Positions 25,453 through 35,190 of a stretch of 64,000 nucleotides of DNA are shown one piece after another. The notes below the pieces were generated by a model. It saw nothing but the letters and a program-made list of their open reading frames with translations, had not been told where the DNA came from and did not search any database. Source of the stretch: Crocodylus rhombifer (Eukaryota; Chordata; Crocodylia; Crocodylidae); contig JAVSML010024021.1 in the NCBI GenBank assembly GCA_038503035.1, positions 2,312 to 66,311 on the forward strand, read 5' to 3'. Positions within the stretch are counted from its first letter, which is position 1; every line of letters begins with the position of its first letter. Made by a program: the position numbers and the translations under genes.

Positions 25453-26296
25453 TCTAACTGTTTTGAGCGCTTAGAGAGCCAGTTGTGGTGAGCTAAGCGG
25501 TGGCTATTAGAGTCTTTTATGTTGACTATATAGGTGTTCAGATGGTCCCCTTTTCGTACGATTTCTCCTTGAGATACTCGTGGGCGTTTTTGGGTAGGAT
25601 GTGGTACTGCGGTCCAGACAAGTTCTCCAGGTTGAAATTTTGGAGCCCATGGGAGAGGTGTTTCTGTGTTTCGTGGTTCCCATAGGGCTTTTCCAATGTT
25701 TAGATTGAGAACATCTTCACTTAGGTGTTTGGTCCAGTTTCTGTAGGTTCCATTCCCTTTGACTCGTATTCGTTCTTTTATTAACCCGATGGCACGTTCT
25801 ACGACTCCATTGGACTGAGGGTGGTACGGGAGGTGATGGTGCCAGGCGATATTGTGTAATGTGGTGAAAGTTGATATCGTTTTTCCGGTGAATGGTCGTC
25901 GTCTGTCAGAGTGGATTGTTTTCAGGGTCTGCCAAAATGCAAAGATTTTTGTGAGGGCTTTAGTTACATCGCTACCACGGGTCTTATGAAGGGGTAGTAC
26001 TGCAATTTGCCGGGTTCCTAGATCGACAGCGACAAGTCCCTTGGTTGCCCCCTTTGCTCCGGGCAGGGGCCCCATGAGGTTGACCTGCCAAACCTTCCCT
26101 GGGGCAAAGTATTTTGGGTCATAAGCACCTTGTTCTGCATTGTGGGGGTGTGCTTTTTCTTTTGCACATTGTTCGCATCCCATCGCCACTTATCTCCAGA
26201 GGCATCGTGGACTGTGTTTTTGACTACCTCCCGTGTGATGCCAGCGATCGTATGAGGCCTTGGTTCCTGGGTGGCCCCAGTGTTCATGTAGCCATC
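25446..26296 (-). pseudogene. pol: Retroviral integrase remnant
   Basis: C-terminal pol domain, which joins viral DNA to the host chromosome. The N-terminal zinc-binding region is seen as HEHWGHPG and, after an in-frame TAA at 26190-26192, CEQC. In the catalytic core the first expected Asp, before the GPLPG turn, is Asn (VNLMGPLPG). The second Asp is present (TIHSD), and the catalytic Glu lies in YHPQSNGVVERAIG. A basic, Trp-containing C-terminal domain follows (GELVW...). The reading frame is otherwise open over 247 residues, which is long for an old copy. It shares its frame with the RNase H upstream. Confidence 0.9.
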
Positions 26297-28230
26297 TGAT
26301 ATATGGTTCAGAGTGTGTTGTGGATGTAGTGTAGATGGTGTCTGTGCAAAGTGGGTTTTGGAACATGCTGTCGATGACTTCGTGAACGGGGTCTGTCTCA
26401 GGTTGGTGGGATTTAGTGTGCTTAATTAGTGGTAATCTTTTAAATCTTTCAAGCGTTGTGAAAACGTCTTCCCACAGGTCTATGTACTCAGAGGGATCAG
26501 CTGTTCCTGTTACTATTTGGTAAATGTATTGGGAGTCGATGGCCATAACTGGAACAGGTGAAGTGTTATTGTGATTGTTGAGACAGTGTTGTAACATAAG
26601 GGCGAATCCTCCTAACTCACATAGTTGTGGAGAGTCGCCAGACTCTGCATGACATAAATCAAGTTTATGGCAGGGTCTGCAGTAAAGTCTGAAGGCTCCT
26701 CCATCTTTGGATGTACCATTAGATGCCATCCACGCAGCTTGAGTCATTCCATAAAGGGTTACACTCTGCAGTATTTCTTCTGGTGGGGGCAGGAAATTAT
26801 GGTGGCTCCAGTTGTGCAAACAGTAGTGATGTTCAAGTACTAGAGTGCTCCATGTGGACACTTCTCCTCTGAAAGTAGAGTCTGGCTGGCTCGGGTCTAG
26901 AAGTGGTAATAGTGTTCCTCCTGGCAGGGTGACTGACCCTTGTCCTTGGTGTAGGGGTTGTGCTAATTGAAGAGCGAGTAGTGCTTTCCCTATAATCCCA
27001 TAGCAGAATTGGCAAGTCTGGAGTATCTTGTGTGTATTAAAGATTAATTCTCCTTCAGTGTTTTTTGCGGTCGCATAAACATGCGTGCTGGTGTATCCTG
27101 CTATAATGTGTATTGGTTCGCTTGGATTATAGGCTTCAAGGCAGATCTCTAGTGTCACTGTGAGTAGGTCTGATAGCTTTTCTGTGTCCCGAGGTGTCCA
27201 AGGGTATTTCTTCTCCCATTTATTTTGCAGTTGAGTTTGTATCCTGGCTAAGGCTGGCAAGTGCTGAGAGGGTATACAGCCTAGCCATACTAGTTGGCCT
27301 AGTAGGGTTTGGAAGTCCTGGCTTGTCTGGGGTGGGTGAGTCTTCCAGTTCCACTGGTTGGGAAGATCGTGTGCCGTCCCTTGGCGGGTCAATCCGTTGA
27401 AGGTGGTACCCAGGAACTGAATGCATGTTGTCAGCTCAAGGTTTGACTTCTTGTCATTAATTGTCCACCCTTCTTGCTGTAAATGAGTGACTAATTGGTT
27501 GGCCTTTTGTTTGACCCTATTTCGATCAAAGCCCATAATAGTGAGGTCATCGACGTAGTTTCAGACCTTTACATCTTGATCTTCCTCTCCTGTCTTTATC
27601 ATAAACCGTCAGAGAGTAGCATTCGTTTTGGAACACACTAGAGCTGGAGAGTTGCTATAACCCTGGGGACACACATTCCATTTGTACATGCTTCCCTCAA
27701 TACACATGTTGAAGAGGCCTTCTTCGTCGTTGATAGGGATCGAGAAAAACATATCCTTTAGGTCGATCGTACAGCCCACCCAATTTTTGGCTTGTACTTG
27801 TGACATTTCATGGACTATCTGTGACAGGGTTTTGGACTGGGGTTGGGCCAAGGTATGGCACCTTTTATTGACTTCTCTATAATTGATGACAAGACGCACT
27901 GCTGTTTTGTTTCCCGGTTTTGGTATTCCCCATCCTGCTGACAGGTATGTGCTTGTTGTCACCCGTTGTATCTTACCCTCATTTAAGAGGCACTGAAGTA
28001 GTATTTCTAGAGCAGTTCTATATGTTTCTTTTGTTGGGATTGGTTTGTAACGCCAGTGACTAAGGTGGGTAAGTCTGTGCATGTATATCTGTGACACTTG
28101 AATGGGTAGTGCTTGAAGGACTTGTTCTTTCAGTTGCAGGGCTCATATTCCCGGGATTCCAAGTAAGTTGATTGTCCCAAGTACTGCTGTCAGGCCTTTT
28201 GGGTAGTGGCTTGGAAAGAATTTACTCGCT
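26290..28230 (-). pseudogene. pol: Retroviral reverse transcriptase and RNase H remnant
   Basis: RT copies viral RNA and RNase H removes the template. RT blocks in order: GWGIPKPGNKTAVRLVINYR, CTIDLKDMFFSIPI, LFNMCIE, CPQGYSNSPALV and the catalytic YVDD (27546-27557), then a thumb/connection region. The RNase H domain spans roughly 26790-26330. Its first acidic position reads ASNG instead of the usual D-G, the Glu (LCELGG) and Asp (AIDSQY) are present, and a His/Asp end (KHTKSH...EVIDS) is recognisable. In-frame TGA codons lie at 28143, 27609 and 27561, the last five codons before YVDD's end region. NSPAL and YVDD recall foamy/ERV-L-like or other divergent RTs, but the class cannot be fixed by eye. 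Confidence 0.9.
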
Positions 28231-28437
28231 GCGCTTGATCGATCGAGTTAAGGTCTTGTATGAGGATTTTTCCAGAGGTTAGTATATGAGGGACAGTTGA
28301 CTGTATAACATTAACTTGAGCTCCGGTATCTAATAGGAATCACACTGTAATTGGTTGTCTTTGGCTATCTGGGTGTTGTACCTTGATGCTACAATAGGGT
28401 CATTGATCTTCATTGCTGCCGGGGTGACCGGTGGCGG
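28230..28437 (-). pseudogene. pro: Retroviral protease remnant
   Basis: An aspartic protease that would mature Gag and Pol. The active-site motif LLDTGAQVNVI is clear, with DTGA encoded at 28330-28319. In-frame TGA codons stand at 28400-28402 and 28340-28342, the latter just before the active site. The frame differs from that of RT, and the switch lies at about 28225-28245; whether that is an original frameshift site or a later indel cannot be told from one copy. Confidence 0.85.
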
Positions 28438-30204
28438 CTACTCATTTTTTGCCTTGTCTTGGAATCCTAATGTCTCGGCCAGTTTCTCTTGTCCAGCGTC
28501 CCTGAGTGCTCGGAGCTGCGACTTGCTGAGTCCGGATTTCGCAAGTAAAAATCCAAACATGGCCTGTTCTCGTGGAGTTCTCTCGAACTGGTTGGCCCAC
28601 TTGTGAAGTGCCCCCTGAGGCCCCATCCGTTTACTATCATTGCCTTGGGCTAGGGTACTGACCATCATTACACTCCAATTCCCTGTATCCATGGTGGCAG
28701 CAGGGTGCACTTGGGTGGTGGGTGTAGGTCTCGAGAGTGCCTCGAGTTGTGGGAGTTGGCTTAGGATGTTTCCTGCGGGCTGGCCGACTAGTGGGGCTAA
28801 AGGGAGGCGGAGGGTAATGGCATGGTCTCCACTTCTACGCAGGCTTTTACTGCCTCGATAGTTTTCTTAGGAATCAATGAGGCCATGGTCCATTTCGCTG
28901 AGCTGCAGTTAACCCCAGTTGGTGCACTCTGGGATTCCAAGTACAATATGACGTCCCAATGATACTCAACAAAAGTTGTTCGGCGGTAGGGTCAGATGGA
29001 CGTCCTTCGTGCAATAGATGGGACTTTTGTTGGGATTGGTTTGTAACGCCAATGAGTAAGGTGACTTGTCCTGTGACGAGGGATGGAAGCAGGATGTTCC
29101 AGTGTATGTTATTCATTACGGCTGTTAGAGCAGTAATGTGTCCTCCACTCCATGAAGCTTGATGGGTTAGGTAGGAGGATTCATCTAAATCTAGTTGCTC
29201 CAAACCATATTCTATGACGAGATGAACCAACCAAATCATTAATGTTTCATTGGATTTAATCTTCAACTCTTTGTGTAATTCCTGCATCTCCACTTGGGTG
29301 CAGGTGTGGTATGTAGTGGTGGTGCGGGTCACTCCCTGCCCATCAGTCACTTGCTTAACTAAAGTGACGGGGTAAGCAGTTGTTGGTGGTGACAGCTCAG
29401 AGTCTCCGGGAGGAAGGGTTGGGAAAAGGCTTTCACTTTTCTTTTCAGTTTCGGCGGTAACTCCTCTCTCTTCTACGTAAGGGGGTGGTGCGGTTGGTGC
29501 CGTGGGCAGTTCATGCATCAGTGGGAGTGGCTTCCCCTTCTCTTCCACCCCCCTTTCTGCCATGTTCGAGTTTTGGTGCTATCATGCTGCCATCTTTGAG
29601 CGCCCGCTCTGTCACGCTGTCACCGCCATTTTCAGGCACTGGCCCTGCGGCTTGTTCAACAGACATCTGCACTATTGTTTTTAATTGGGATGTGAGGTCA
29701 TTGTTCTTGCATAGTAGGATGGACACTGTGCGGAACAACACATTGATTATCTTCCCCTTATCCCATTTCAGCCCCGACCATTTTTTGGCTGTGCAGCTGT
29801 CTGATTCTAAACTTTCACGGCACTGTGTTAGTAACTCATGCCCTTGGGACCCTTCTTCTAGTCCTGGGCAATTGAACTTGTCAGGCGAGGTTAGTTCACC
29901 GCCTTCCTTAACATGCTGAATACAGCGGGCGAACTCCTGAGCCGGGGTGGGATTGATGGTCCTTGTCGCTTTTACTTTGCTCAGGCTTAATGTTACAGTC
30001 GCCTCTTGTGGTTGGTAAATGACTGCGGGCAACTGCATAATACACCCAAATGCTGCAGGGCTTAAGGTTACTGCCCACTCTTTTCCCTCCAGCAATTTCT
30101 CCCCCAGTCTGATGGTACACAATGTGAGCCCAGAGTTCATCAGAATCAATGACCGAGCATGAGCCCTCCCTCCAGGGGCAGAGGTTCACCAGCGTCCCCT
30201 CCAT
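28438..30204 (-). pseudogene. gag: Retroviral gag remnant
   Basis: Structural polyprotein gene. Three open blocks cover it: from an ATG at 30204 (MEGTLVNLCPWREG), then 30149-29511 in another frame, then 29563-28874, then a capsid-like C-terminal block ending at 28438. The third block contains adjacent late-domain motifs PTAP (29506-29495) and PPPY (29488-29477), which recruit ESCRT/Nedd4 machinery for budding. A TAG lies at 28797-28799. I see no CCHC zinc knuckle before the protease. The primary sequence does not resemble a family I can name; placement rests on position, late domains and the downstream protease. Confidence 0.75.
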
Positions 30205-30222
30205 GTTCTCTGCTCCCTTCTG

Positions 30223-30242
30223 GCATCCTGTTCATGATGCCA
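30223..30242 (-). promoter_or_regulatory. Candidate primer-binding site
   Basis: Directly after the 5' LTR, in viral sense, the sequence is TGGCATCATGAACAGGATG. It begins with TGG as a tRNA-primed site should. The rest is only a partial match to the 3' end of a serine tRNA as I know it (about 12 of 18) and to no other clearly. It also forms a perfect 7-bp hairpin (TGGCATC/GATGCCA). Confidence 0.5.
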
Positions 30243-30799
30243 TGTTGTGCCCTGCAGGGTCAGGACCTGAGGCACAATGAGAAGGTTCATTTTGCCTTAA
30301 AGGGAGGGAGAGGTTTTTCTCTGTTTGCAGATCATGGAGCCTCCTGATTGCAGAACAGGGTATGAGTTGTAAATTGTAACAAGAAACTTTTATTTGTTTA
30401 CTTACATGCTGATGAACGAGGTGCGTAGGTACAGTGGCTTGATTAAACGCATTTTGTTTACAAAACAAATTAACGACTCTGTCTTTCTCTTGCGGATTGC
30501 GGTTCAGTTCACTAATCGGGTCGGTGCTCAGGGAAGGGGTACGCTGGGAGAATCGGTGGTGGAGAAGTGCTGACGCAGTTGGCCAGACTGTGGCAGAAGG
30601 GAGTGATCTGCTGGTCCCAAAATGGCTTCTGCCGTGGTGTGGACTCAGTGAGGCTTTTAAAGACTTCTCCCTTCTCCTCCCCTGGCTCCCCCTAACGTCA
30701 GAAGGGTAAGCTGTTTTTGCGCCTTTTCTAAGCTTGTGGGAGGGGCTGGGTGCTAAACTTTGTGCTTACGGCACTTTAACTGAAGTGAAGTACAAAACA
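30243..30799 (-). repeat. 5' LTR of the endogenous retrovirus
   Basis: 557 bp, partner of 23201-23756, with the same termini, TATA-like element and AATAAA signal. Differences from the other LTR include a 3-bp and a ~3-bp indel and many transitions. In viral sense it is followed at once by the candidate primer-binding site, and the first gag ATG lies only ~39 nt further on. Confidence 0.95.
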
Positions 30800-30855
30800 A
30801 AAAGATAGTGTTTCATTAGTCCTGCAATCATTATGGTTAAATGCATGAATCATAG

Positions 30856-32243
30856 TGTGGCAGTGCACCTTCGTATGCTTGTCACTTAAAGGGCTGAGGC
30901 AGACAGCTGGCAGGTGCCTGAATAGGGTGGCCCTTTTAGGGCCCAGCTTATATATGGGGAAGTAGCAGTTTGCTGCCAGTGGCTGTGAGAGAAACGTCAG
31001 TGGGCTGAGCTATGGCTCAGGAATATCCTGGAGGTAAGGGGAGGACCTATGGGGATGTCATGGAGACTCTTGGGTAGGGAGGCCTGTTGGGACTGCCTGT
31101 GGCACAGCAGTCTCAACTAAATGCCAGGACCATTAACCTCGCTGGTATGATCACTCGTATGATCAGGGGTCAGCAGGGCAGGCCTTATGAGGAGAGGCTA
31201 CGGGACCTGAACCTGTTTAGCCTCCACAAGAGAAGGTTAAGGGGGGACCTTGTGGCCTGCTACAAACTGGTCAGGGGGGATCAGCAGGTATTGGGGGAGT
31301 CCCTGTTCCCCCGTGCGCTGCCAGGAGTGACCAGGAATAACGGTCATAAGCTGGCAGAGGGTAAATTTAGATTAGATATTAGGAGGCGCTACTTCACAGT
31401 CAGGGCGGCTAGGGCCTGGAACCAGCTTCCAGGGGAAGTGGTGCAGGCTCCTAGCCTGGGGATTTTTAAAAGGAAGTTAGATGAGCACCTTGCCGGGGTC
31501 ATCTGACCCCGGTGCTCTTTCCTGCTCAGGCAGGGGGTCGGACTAGATGATCTACCTAGGTCCCTTCCGACTCTAGCTACTATGAAACTATGAAACTATG
31601 AAATGGGCACCTTAACCCTGGCCCCCCACCTAGGGTGTGAATTAGGGCTGCTGAGGGTGACCTGAAGGGCTGCATCAGGGAGTGTACTGAGTAGAGCTGC
31701 TTGAGTGGCTTGAAGGGTGGTACATGAGCCAATTCCAAGGGAATGTTGGTAAAACTCATTCCCTATTGAGGAGTTTGGGGCAGATGCAGCCCAGCATTGG
31801 TCTAAGGCTATGCCACATAGAGATGGGGAACTTGCAGGAATGAAGTTGCTGCATGGTAGTACCAGTGAGACATGGTAGCTAAGCTCGAAAGCCCATGAGG
31901 GGTTGCTCAAGAGGAGCTAGGGCAGTATGCAAGAGGCCCCCGTGGGGGGGGCAGGGCAGAATGAGTGTGAGACTGAATGGAGCCCAATTATGGATTGAAT
32001 ATGCCCCAGCCTCAGAATGGGGAAAGTAATCATAATCTGGATGCCACCTGTGAGTCATGGGCCATGGTATGGTGGAGGTTTGCAGCTGTGGATCACAGCC
32101 CCTGGCATCAGGACAAGGAATGGTCAGCATCCCACTTAATAAATCAAGTTAAGAGTCAAGTTGTGTCAGGAAAGTCAGAGCAGATTGCCCTAGGCAGGTG
32201 GGTGGGCTGCTTTAGGACCAGGCCACGAGTTTACCCCATCACA
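30856..32243 (+). mobile_element. LTR-like element (solo LTR?) split by a CR1
   Basis: Starts TGTGGCAGTGCACC and ends TTTACCCCATCACA. It has a TATA box (TTATATAT, about 30949-30956) ~95 bp from the start and AATAAA at about 32138, ~100 bp before the end, so it has the order of an LTR promoter and polyadenylation signal. Its start resembles that of the 62287-63433 element (TGTAGCAGGGCAC). A CR1 (31150-31606) is nested in it. I find no target-site duplication; the assignment is by structure only. Confidence 0.5.
31150..31606 (+). mobile_element. CR1 LINE, ORF2 C-terminus and 3' UTR
   Basis: A 5'-truncated sense CR1. An open frame to 31506 encodes the end of ORF2 (MIRGQQGRPYEERLRDLNLF, then GDLVACYKLVRGD and RRRYFTVRAARAWNQLP). 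A short 3' UTR and three copies of CTATGAAA (about 31579-31603), the CR1 tail, follow. It differs in sequence from the 33060 and 41456 copies, so it is another subfamily. It interrupts the LTR-like element 30856-32243, hence is younger than it. Confidence 0.92.
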
Positions 32244-33059
32244 GTGAGTTGCATGAAACAAATTCTCCATCTTGAGTGTTTTAATATTGCCTCCAGTATG
32301 TCACTGTCAGTCATTTCTTTACTCAAGTTAATATGACTGTACCCAAGTTAATGTTTTTAGCTAGAGCTAAGAGCAGCCTTCAGGGCTGTGAAATAGAAGA
32401 GAAACATGCCAGAAATGATTAACACTGAAAAACTGCAGAAGAAATGATTACTGAATAATAGAACAGAAAGGGCTAAAAAGGAGAAAGGGTCATTAACATA
32501 TGTGGAATGAAACGAGATTAGCAGGAATTAGGAAGATGATAATGAGTCATGAAGTCAAAGGACTTCAATCAGCACTGCCTGAATAGAAATGCCACTGTGT
32601 CTCACAGGCAGTTGGTTTTAAACTTTGGGTGGAGCAGAAACCAAGGGATGGGAGTGTGTGAATGTGTGTGTGTGGGGGGGAACTGCACCACTTCTCCCCC
32701 CAGGATCTGCCCCTGATTGGTGATATCCAATAGAACAATTATACAGGTAATGATCCATTCACATATACAGTATGCTTGTTACAATTATATCCCATGCTAT
32801 CATTTGGTAGGACACACAATCCAAGTGGAGCGTAATCTCATTTGTCTGAATTTGAGTTGATATTTTTCTACCCAAAATGGAGCACATTAATTAAAAGCAT
32901 TAATTATTTAAACATCTCCATTATCCAAACCTATTTCTTGTTCTCCATGACCTTCAGGTAACTGAGATAATCCTGAACAGCAGCATGGCAACACACTAAG
33001 TACAAAGATATCAATATGCATCAGTGTATGTATTTTCTGACTTATCTGGCTACTGGCTA
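32244..33059. other. Non-coding sequence, no gene seen
   Basis: A small TG tract near 32655-32675; nothing else recognised. Confidence 0.5.
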
Positions 33060-35190
33060 CTGGGATTGTCCTAATCGGCAACCTAGTGATTGATGGGAAG
33101 CTGGGTGACAGCAATCACAAGCTGATCACCTTCACCATCCACAGTAAAGCTGGCAAGTCAGTCAGCACCATGGAAGTCGTGGACTTCAGAAAAGCCAACT
33201 TTGACAAGCTCAGGAGGCTTGTCAGTCTGGCCCTAAGGGACCATGACCCCAGGGAGATGGGAGTTCAAGAAGAGTGGTTGCTCCTCAAGGGAGCAATCCT
33301 CAATGCACAAGCTAAGTCTATTCCATCTCGGAGTGAAGGCAGCAAGAGGGCACAGCAGCCACCCTGGCTCTCCAGGGACCTAGCAGACCTCCTAAGGCTA
33401 AAAAGAAAACCCTACAAAGGATGGAGGATGGGATTCACCTCCAAGGAGAACTGGTCTGGTCCTGCAGGGAGCAAACCATGAAAGCAAAAACTGCAACTGA
33501 ACTCCAGCTAGCTTCAAGCACCAAGGACAATAAAAAGTCCTTTTTCAGATATGTGGGGAGCCAGAGGAAAAGCAAGGGTAACATTGGACTGCTGCTGAAC
33601 CAGAGGGGGCAACTGACAACTGACACCCAGGAAAAAGCCAACCTATTAAATGAGTACTTTGCATTGGTCTTTCATCAGTCCCATGGGAAACCCAGGCCTG
33701 CTATGGGACAGGGAGATCCAGGTGACCTCTTGAAGAAACATCGTGAGAAGCTGGATACCTTCAAGTCAGCCTGCCCTGACAATCTACACCCCAGGGTAAT
33801 CAAGGAGCTGGCAAGCATCATAGCCCAGATGCTGGCACAGATCTTTAAAAACTCCTGGAGCTCTGGTGTAGTGCCCAAAGACTGGAAGAAGGCCAATGTG
33901 GTGCCTGTCTTCAAGAAAGGGAGGAAAGTGGATTTGGCTAACTATAGGCCCATCAGCCTGACTTCTATCCCAGGAAAGATCTTAGAAAAGTTTATTGTTG
34001 AGGCTATCCTTAATGGACTGGCCGATGCCAACATCCTAAAGGATAGCCAGCATGGGTTTGTTGCTGGTGAGTCTTGCTTGACCAATCTTATTTCCTTTTA
34101 CGACCAGGTGACCTATCACCTGGACAAGGGAGAAGAGATTGATGTCATATATCTTGACTTCAAAAAAGCCTTTGATCTGGTATCCCACGATCACCTCTTA
34201 GCTAAACTGACCAGTGGGGTCCCCCAAGGCTCTGTCCTTGGACCCATATTGTTCAACATCTTCATTAACGTTGTGGACACTGAAGTCAGAAACAGACTGG
34301 CCAAGTTCGCTGATGACACCAAACTTTGGAGCAAAGCATCCATGCCAGAAGATAGGCAAGTGATCCAGGCTGACCTGGACAGGCTCAGCAAAAGGGCGGA
34401 CAAGAACATGATGGTGTTTAACACTGAAAAATGCAAGGTTCTCCACCTTGGGGGGAAAAAAACCCCTGCAGGCTCGGCAGTGCTATGCTGGCTGGCACTA
34501 TGGAAGGAAGAGACTTGGGGGTCATCACTGATCACAAGATGAACATGAGCCTGCAATGCGATGCTGTGGCTAGTAAAGCAACCAAAACGCTGGCTTGCAT
34601 CCACAGCTGCTTCTCAAGCAAATCCCAGGATGTCCTTTTCCCCCTGTATTCGGCCTTGGTGAGGCTGCAGCTGGAGTACTGTGTGCAGTTTTGGACTCCA
34701 CAATTCAAAAAGGATGTGGAGAAGCTTGAGAGAGTCCAGAGAAGAGCCATGCACATGATCAGAGGTCAGGAAAACAGACCTTACAATGACAGGCTGAGAG
34801 CCATGAGGCTTTTTAACCTGGAAAAGTGCAGGCTCAGGAGTGATCTGATGGCCACCTATAAGTTTATCAGGGGAGACCACCAGTATCTGGGGAAATGTTT
34901 GTTCACCAGAGCACCCCAAGGGATGACGAGGTCGAATGGTTATAAACTACTACAAGACCGTTTCAGGCTGGACATAAGGAAGAATTTCTTTACTGTCCGA
35001 GCCCCCAAGGTCTGGAACAGCCTGCCATCAGAGGTGGTTCATGCTCCTATATTGAACACCTTCAAGAGGAAATTGGATGCTTATCTTGCTGGGATCCTAT
35101 GACCCCAGCTGACTTCCTACCCTTTGGGTGGGGGACTGGACTCGATCTTCCAAGGTCCCTTTCACCCCTAATGTCTATGAAATCTATGAA
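33060..35190 (+). mobile_element. CR1 LINE, EN-RT part, best-preserved copy
   Basis: A sense CR1, 5'-truncated inside the endonuclease (final EN block GDSNHKLITFTIH at about 33103-33141). The RT is open from 33421 to 34470, with intact catalytic FADD (34316-34327) in RLAKFADDTKLW. An in-frame deletion of about 36 codons at ~34203, seen against the 41456-42940 copy, removes the segment between HDHLLAKL and SGVPQGSVLG. A frameshift at the G/A/C homopolymers of 34450-34468 moves the C-terminal part into the frame 34431-35102. The 3' end is the typical 'tgtctatgaaatctatgaat'. It is probably the youngest CR1 here. Confidence 0.95.
33421..35102 (+). pseudogene. CR1 ORF2 reverse transcriptase, frameshifted
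   Basis: Two overlapping frames (33421-34542 and 34431-35102) give the RT domain and the C-terminal region of CR1 ORF2. The first carries VPKDWKKANVVPVFKKG, DSQHGFVAGESCLTNLISFY, VIYLDFKKAFD, SGVPQGSVLGP and FADD; the second carries RMQ-type C-terminal blocks such as LERVQRRAMHMIRGQ and RLDIRKNFFTVRAPKVWNSL. One indel in a homopolymer separates them. With the missing RT segment noted for the element, it cannot encode a working enzyme. Confidence 0.9.

Larger units (their letters stand above)
23196..30804 (-). mobile_element. Endogenous retrovirus, near-complete provirus, inactive
   Basis: A 7.6-kb provirus on the minus strand with order 5' LTR (30799-30243), gag, pro, pol, env, 3' LTR (23756-23201). 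It is flanked by a 5-bp target-site duplication AAAAG at 23196-23200 and 30800-30804. LTR ends are TGTT...AACA. Every gene is interrupted: in-frame stops at 28797, 28400, 28340, 28143, 27609, 27561, 26190, 25111 and 24532 (lowest coordinate of each codon), plus frameshifts in gag, between pro and RT, and in env. A hand comparison gives about 40 differences between the LTRs (~7%), so it is old. The pol resembles neither a typical gamma- nor a typical alpharetrovirus; the crocodilian/turtle ERV4 class is a possibility that needs phylogeny. Confidence 0.95.
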
